Positions 30,841-33,769 of a DNA stretch of 33,769 nucleotides are shown here, piece after piece. Position 1 is the stretch's first letter. The number at the start of each line of letters is the position of its first letter. Below the pieces are notes generated by a model. The model did not search any database. It worked only from the letters and a program-made list of their open reading frames with translations, and was not told where the DNA came from. This DNA comes from Candidatus Peribacteria bacterium RIFCSPHIGHO2_01_FULL_55_13 (GTDB lineage Bacteria > Patescibacteriota > Gracilibacteria > Peribacterales > Peribacteraceae). Position numbers and translations under genes: made by a program. The stretch covers positions 1-33,769 of the forward strand of contig MFXS01000010.1 in the NCBI GenBank assembly GCA_001788925.1, in the 5' to 3' direction.

Positions 30841-31756
30841 AGGTCATTTGTCGTTTTGCATATTGCCGAGTCTTTGCTGCAATGATCCCTAAAAGCTTTT
30901 TTGCATTTTCCTCTTTGCTTTTTCCATTCGAAATTGCCTCAGCAATTTCGCGATACCCATGACTCTTCATCCCCGGATCATTCACGGAGTAACCGCGATC
31001 CAGAAGTGACTGCACTTCGCCGATCCAGCCGTCTGCAAACATCTGCTCTGTCCGCGCATTGATCCGCTCGACGAGCTTTTCTCTTGGCCATTCCATGCCG
31101 AAGATCAAAAGATCCCACGGGCATGATCCGGTTTTTTTAAGAGACGATGGGATATCTCCCGTGCTTTCAACAATTTCCATCGCACGGACGACGTAGGGTT
31201 TGTTCTTCAAGGAAAAGGCCGAAGCCGTCTCCGGATCGATCTCCATCAGGCGTGCATACAATGCCACTCCCCCATCCGCATCGTATTGCTGCTCCAATGT
31301 CTGACGTAATACAGGATCACCGCTTGCGACAAATTGCAGATCATCCAAAAGCGCGGAGATGTAGAGCATCGAGCCGCCGACAAGAATTGGAACATTGCCT
31401 CGCCCAAGAACTTCATTGACGATACGCGTTGCCTCACTCTTGTACCACGCTGCCGTTGCTTCTTCTTTCGGATCAAGAACATCCAGAAGATGATGCGGGA
31501 TCCCTTCCATTTCGTTCGGCGTGATCTTCGCTGTCCCGATATCCATGAACCGGTACAGCTGGCGCGAGTCGGCGTTGATGATTTCGGCGACGTTCCATTG
31601 GTGTGGTAGCGGAGGTTCATGAACCTCCGCTGCGGCCTTTGCGACATCGAGGGAGAACGCTGTCTTCCCGCTCGCCGTTGGCCCAAGCACAACGATTAAC
31701 GAATGCCCGGAATTTTGGACATGAAATGTAATCTTTTCTTTCCAATTTGCGGTCAT
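30776..31756 (-). CDS. miaA: tRNA dimethylallyltransferase
   Basis: Adds a dimethylallyl group to adenosine 37 of tRNAs that read codons starting with U. Walker A GPTASGKT is at 25-32, followed by INADSRQLYRFMDIGTAK, GIPHHLLDV, the LVGGSMLYISAL block and the C-terminal TRQYAKRQMTWWK. Two oddities are visible. Residues 43-55 (AEVHEPPLP and neighbours) are an insert encoded by a perfect 22-bp palindrome at 31609-31630, placed between Walker A and the conserved INADSRQ. And the last residues come from a diverged repeat of the gene's own 3' end. The reading frame is intact, so the enzyme is probably active. It is divergent from clpP. Confidence 0.93.
   Translation of the reverse strand: MTANWKEKITFHVQNSGHSLIVVLGPTASGKTAFSLDVAKAAAEVHEPPLPHQWNVAEIINADSRQLYRFMDIGTAKITPNEMEGIPHHLLDVLDPKEEATAAWYKSEATRIVNEVLGRGNVPILVGGSMLYISALLDDLQFVASGDPVLRQTLEQQYDADGGVALYARLMEIDPETASAFSLKNKPYVVRAMEIVESTGDIPSSLKKTGSCPWDLLIFGMEWPREKLVERINARTEQMFADGWIGEVQSLLDRGYSVNDPGMKSHGYREIAEAISNGKSKEENAKKLLGIIAAKTRQYAKRQMTWWKHDQRIHWLAPEEITNGLP
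31606..31633. repeat. Palindromic repeat inserted in frame in miaA
   Basis: A perfect 22-bp palindrome (31609-31630, half-site GCGGAGGTTCA) with flanks gtag on the left and ctgc on the right. It therefore resembles the gtag...ctac units at 559, 29368 and 32515, with a different stem. It lies inside the miaA coding sequence and keeps the frame. Confidence 0.75.
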
Positions 31757-31816
31757 CGGAATCTATTCCACCATATAAAGACGTCAATGAACACTGCTCC
31801 GATACGCGAAAAGCGG

Positions 31817-31835
31817 TACAATGATCTGAATCATT
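31817..31835 (+). promoter_or_regulatory. clpP promoter -10 and adjacent inverted repeat
   Basis: TACAAT (31817-31822) is a likely -10. The inverted repeat AATGAT 31820-31825 and ATCATT 31830-31835 with 4-nt spacer overlaps it and the transcription start, and could be an operator. It is not the CIRCE heat-shock element. Confidence 0.4.
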
Positions 31836-31847
31836 TTCCTCCCCTGT

Positions 31848-32489
31848 ATGCACCCTCTGATCCAGTCCGTCGCCAAAAATATCTCCCGCGGCATCATCAC
31901 ACCCCAGAACACGCTGATCCCGACCGTCATCGAAAAGACGCAGTTCGGCGAGCGCGTGTACGACATTTACTCCCGCCTCCTCGAAGAGCGCATCGTCTTC
32001 CTTGGCACGCCGATCAACGACGATGTGGCGAACTCCGTCATCGCGCAGCTGCTCTTCCTGGAAAAGGAAGATCCGAAGAAGGACATTCTCCTCTACGTGA
32101 ACTCTCCCGGAGGACAGGTTACTTCAACCCTCGCGATGTACGACACGATGCAATACGTGAAACCGGATATTTCCACGGTATGTCTCGGCATGGCAGCCTC
32201 CGGCGGAGCAATTATTCTGATGGGCGGAGCCAAGGGAAAGCGCTTCGCGCTGGAGCACAGTGAGATCATGATCCACCAGCCGCTCGGCGGAACCGAAGGT
32301 CAGGCGACCGATATCGCGATCCATGCGGATCACATCATCAAGACGAAAGATCTTTTGAATCAAATGATCGCTAAGCACTCGGGTCAGAAGCTGGAAAAGG
32401 TAAAAAATGACACCGAACGTGATAAATTTATGAGTGCCAAAGACGCCTTGGATTACGGAATTATCGACGGGATTGTGAACAAGCATTAA
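31848..32489 (+). CDS. clpP: ATP-dependent Clp protease proteolytic subunit
   Basis: Barrel-forming serine protease subunit that degrades proteins unfolded by ClpX, ClpA or ClpC. The catalytic triad is complete: S118 ([11 protein letters not shown]), H143 (IMIHQPLGG) and D192 (NDTERDKFM). The usual ASMGA near the serine reads ASGGA here, and the region after it has MGGAKGKR. The 213-residue length, with a propeptide-like N-terminus, is normal. No clpX is adjacent. A double-hairpin repeat with a T-run follows 25 bp after the stop and probably terminates it. Confidence 0.96.
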   Translation: MHPLIQSVAKNISRGIITPQNTLIPTVIEKTQFGERVYDIYSRLLEERIVFLGTPINDDVANSVIAQLLFLEKEDPKKDILLYVNSPGGQVTSTLAMYDTMQYVKPDISTVCLGMAASGGAIILMGGAKGKRFALEHSEIMIHQPLGGTEGQATDIAIHADHIIKTKDLLNQMIAKHSGQKLEKVKNDTERDKFMSAKDALDYGIIDGIVNKH

Positions 32490-32514
32490 GCGCACGTAGG
32501 TTATCAATGCACAT

Positions 32515-32580
32515 GTAGAGACGGACCTGTGGTCCGTCTTTTTTTCACGACCAAGAGACGCACGCCACGTGCGTCTCTAC
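32515..32580. terminator. Double-hairpin palindromic repeat, copy 2 (terminator)
   Basis: Same design as 559-620: ends gtagagac (32515-32522) and gtctctac (32573-32580). The first stem is 32519-32527/32531-32539, with the identical sequence acggacctgtggtccgtct. The second is 32555-32564/32568-32577. The first hairpin is followed by seven to eight T, a classic intrinsic terminator for clpP. It lies between the convergent clpP and DoxX-like genes. Confidence 0.85.
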
Positions 32581-32599
32581 GGTAGACGTTTTCATTTCA

Positions 32600-33046
32600 T
32601 TACATCGTTACCGTTCCCGGCTTCTCGCACGATCCCGATGTGCAACACGAAATCCGAAGCACGAGGAGATAGAGAATGATCCAGACAAAGGCATTGATGG
32701 CAGCGGGCATCGTATCGGCCAGTGAAAGGCCGCCGACCACGGACTTGAGAAGCATGCCTGCGGGGATAGAACCGAGGGCAACGCTCGTGGCCCAGGCTTC
32801 GATATCGCGACGCTTGTCTGCCACGAGCAGGCCTCCGCCGACGATCATGAGGGCCGGCAGAATGTAGGCCCACACGGATCCCAGAATCGAGATAACGCCG
32901 AGACCATCGGCAACCATGCCGCGGAACGCGGAGATGGTCAGATAGTGTGCGATTCCGACAAACACAAGGGAGAGACCGAAGCTGACTCTGAGACAGAGCG
33001 CGACGATCGCCTTCGGAGTTTTAGGGCACCAAGCGGGATTCAACAT
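32600..33046 (-). CDS. DoxX-like small membrane protein
   Basis: 148 residues with four hydrophobic segments. The first (AIVALCLRVSFGLSLVFVGIAHYL) and second (GSVWAYILPALMIVGGGLLVADK) match the general pattern of the DoxX/DoxD-like family, whose members are linked to redox or thiol stress in other bacteria. The C-terminus ends in a cysteine-rich tail (RISCCTSGSCEKPG) that could bind a metal or form disulfides; this is unusual for the family. The ATG at 33046 is preferred over 33100, which would add a Pro-rich stretch. The assignment is by pattern only. Confidence 0.6.
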   Translation of the reverse strand: MLNPAWCPKTPKAIVALCLRVSFGLSLVFVGIAHYLTISAFRGMVADGLGVISILGSVWAYILPALMIVGGGLLVADKRRDIEAWATSVALGSIPAGMLLKSVVGGLSLADTMPAAINAFVWIILYLLVLRISCCTSGSCEKPGTVTM

Positions 33047-33100
33047 TGGATATGGGGGAGAAATTGGAAACAGTGTTGTCTCCTTTGGAAAAGGAATCAA

Positions 33101-33181
33101 GTTGCGGGTTGCGGGTTTCGGGTTGCTGGATCGTTCCTTGCACGGGCAACATGCCGTTACTCGAAACCCGTAACTCGAAAC
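33101..33181. repeat. Imperfect inverted repeat of gttgcgggttt type upstream of tgt
   Basis: The run gttgcgggttgcgggtttcg (from 33101, tandem gttgcgg units) is partly complementary to gttactcgaaacccgtaact (33156-33175). It is a different repeat family from the gtag...ctac units. It fills the space between the DoxX-like gene and tgt; no promoter is obvious within it. Confidence 0.6.
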
Positions 33182-33182
33182 T

Positions 33183-33769
33183 ATGTCTTCTCCCTTTACT
33201 CTTCTTCATTCCTCGCCGATAGGCCGTCGTGGCCGGCTGGAGACCGCGCACGGCCCCATCGAAACACCTTTCTTCATGCCCGTGGGAACGGCGGGCGCGA
33301 TGAAAGGACTCACACATGAGGATCTTCTCGCGCTCGGCGCGCAGATCCTGCTGTGCAACACGTACCATCTGCATCTGCATCCCGGAGAAGACACGGTGGC
33401 CAAGGCAGGAGGGCTGCATCATTTCATCCACTGGGAGAAGCCGATCCTCACGGATAGCGGCGGCTACCAGGTCTTTTCCATGGCCCGGATCCGCTCTATT
33501 GACGATTCCGGCGTGACATTCCGTTCGCATGTGGATGGAAGCGAGCACCGGCTGGATCCGAAGTCGGCGATGCACATCCAACACAAGCTCGGGGGCGACA
33601 TCATCATGTGCTTCGACCACTGTCCGCCTTCCACAGCAAAGCGATTGGAGATTCTCGAAGCGACGGACAGAACGCTGCGATGGGCAGAGGAATGTAAGAA
33701 ACAACATCAGATCTTGATCGAGCAAACCCGCCCTTCGACAGAGCTCAGGACAGGCAAACCAGCAAACAA
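33183..33769 (+). CDS. tgt: tRNA-guanine (queuine/preQ1) transglycosylase, N-terminal part (runs off window)
   Basis: Swaps guanine 34 for preQ1 in tRNAs with GUN anticodons. The frame is open from ATG 33183 to the window end without a stop (195 codons). Family blocks are ETAHGPIETPFFMPVGTAGAMKGL, NTYHLHLHPGED, TDSGGYQVFS and FRSHVDGSEHRLDP. The segment GGDIIMCFDHCPP is where the family normally has the FDEC sequence, so Glu-Cys is His-Cys here. Just after WAEECKKQHQ, the family's linker before the FGIVQGG block, an in-frame stretch TRPSTELRTGKP is encoded by a cccttcgac...ctcagg repeat at 33731-33755. The C-terminal zinc site lies beyond the window. Confidence 0.93.
   Translation, partial: MSSPFTLLHSSPIGRRGRLETAHGPIETPFFMPVGTAGAMKGLTHEDLLALGAQILLCNTYHLHLHPGEDTVAKAGGLHHFIHWEKPILTDSGGYQVFSMARIRSIDDSGVTFRSHVDGSEHRLDPKSAMHIQHKLGGDIIMCFDHCPPSTAKRLEILEATDRTLRWAEECKKQHQILIEQTRPSTELRTGKPAN
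33731..33755. repeat. cccttcgac...gctcagg repeat inserted in tgt
   Basis: The 25-base unit shares cccttcgac, gctcagg and a final ca-gc with the repeat at 30745-30786 beside miaA. In tgt it is read in frame without a stop. Confidence 0.65.

Noticed and set aside
1-33769. CRISPR arrays, tRNA and rRNA genes
   Set aside because: No regularly spaced direct repeats with unique spacers, no cloverleaf-like segments and no rRNA-like conserved blocks were noticed in any intergenic stretch; a covariance-model scan would be needed to exclude a missed tRNA.

Overview
The window looks like chromosomal DNA from a small-genome bacterium, most likely a member of the Candidate Phyla Radiation (Patescibacteria). 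Peribacteria or Peregrinibacteria-like lineages are my best guess from gene style; this is inference, since no rRNA or other phylogenetic marker is present. Supporting signs are the mix of housekeeping genes with many unrecognised short proteins, a membrane-anchored baseplate-J-like protein beside a YdcF-like protein, dispersed short palindromes and many promoters that abut their start codons. TGA is used as a normal stop (msrB, tsaE and the baseplate-J-like gene end in it), so the genetic code is standard.

Layout. 1-3181: the 3' end of glmS converges on a class B penicillin-binding protein gene, with a double-hairpin repeat between them. 3201-6319: two unrecognised genes, one encoding 917 residues. 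6426-9355: a GspE/PilB-like ATPase and a membrane-anchored FecR/Ig-like protein. 9336-11189 (minus): an unlisted 59-residue gene, a nitroreductase and an RluD-type pseudouridine synthase. 11193-14424: a candidate small RNA, then tyrS, whose C-terminal S4 domain is missing. An AT-rich gene with a substitute S4 domain follows directly, then msrB and a small gene, and finally the displaced original S4 tail of tyrS. 14425-15861: small secreted or unknown genes with two copies of a TGTACG-NN-CGTACA palindrome placed on promoters, and an ORF6N-domain gene cut short. 15848-17832: an AT-rich insert with two GIY-YIG proteins, a tyrosine recombinase and a dif-like 28-bp site. 17900-23556: an unknown gene, then a minus-strand cluster (orphan shikimate-dehydrogenase N-domain, pgk, baseplate-J-like, YdcF-like) and a WecA/MraY-type transferase. 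23709-28007: an unknown gene, an M23 peptidase, a TsaE-HD fusion, a ZIP transporter and a membrane protein. 28069-33769: rarA, a tiny cysteine-rich protein gene, bcp, two small unknown genes, miaA, clpP, a DoxX-like gene and the start of tgt.

Themes. Cell-envelope building (GlmS, PBP, WecA-like, M23), tRNA function and modification (TyrS, MiaA, TsaE, Tgt, RluD) and redox repair (MsrB, Bcp, nitroreductase) dominate. The most unusual signals are: (i) the interruption and functional-looking replacement of the tyrS tail by foreign AT-rich DNA; (ii) a recombinase next to its apparent dif site and a GIY-YIG pair that truncates a neighbour; (iii) short palindromic or tandem repeats inserted in frame within three tRNA-modification genes (miaA, tsaE, tgt), plus a duplicated miaA 3' end; (iv) a recurrent leaderless-promoter architecture; (v) a putative two-site operator. 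No CRISPR array, rRNA or tRNA gene was seen.
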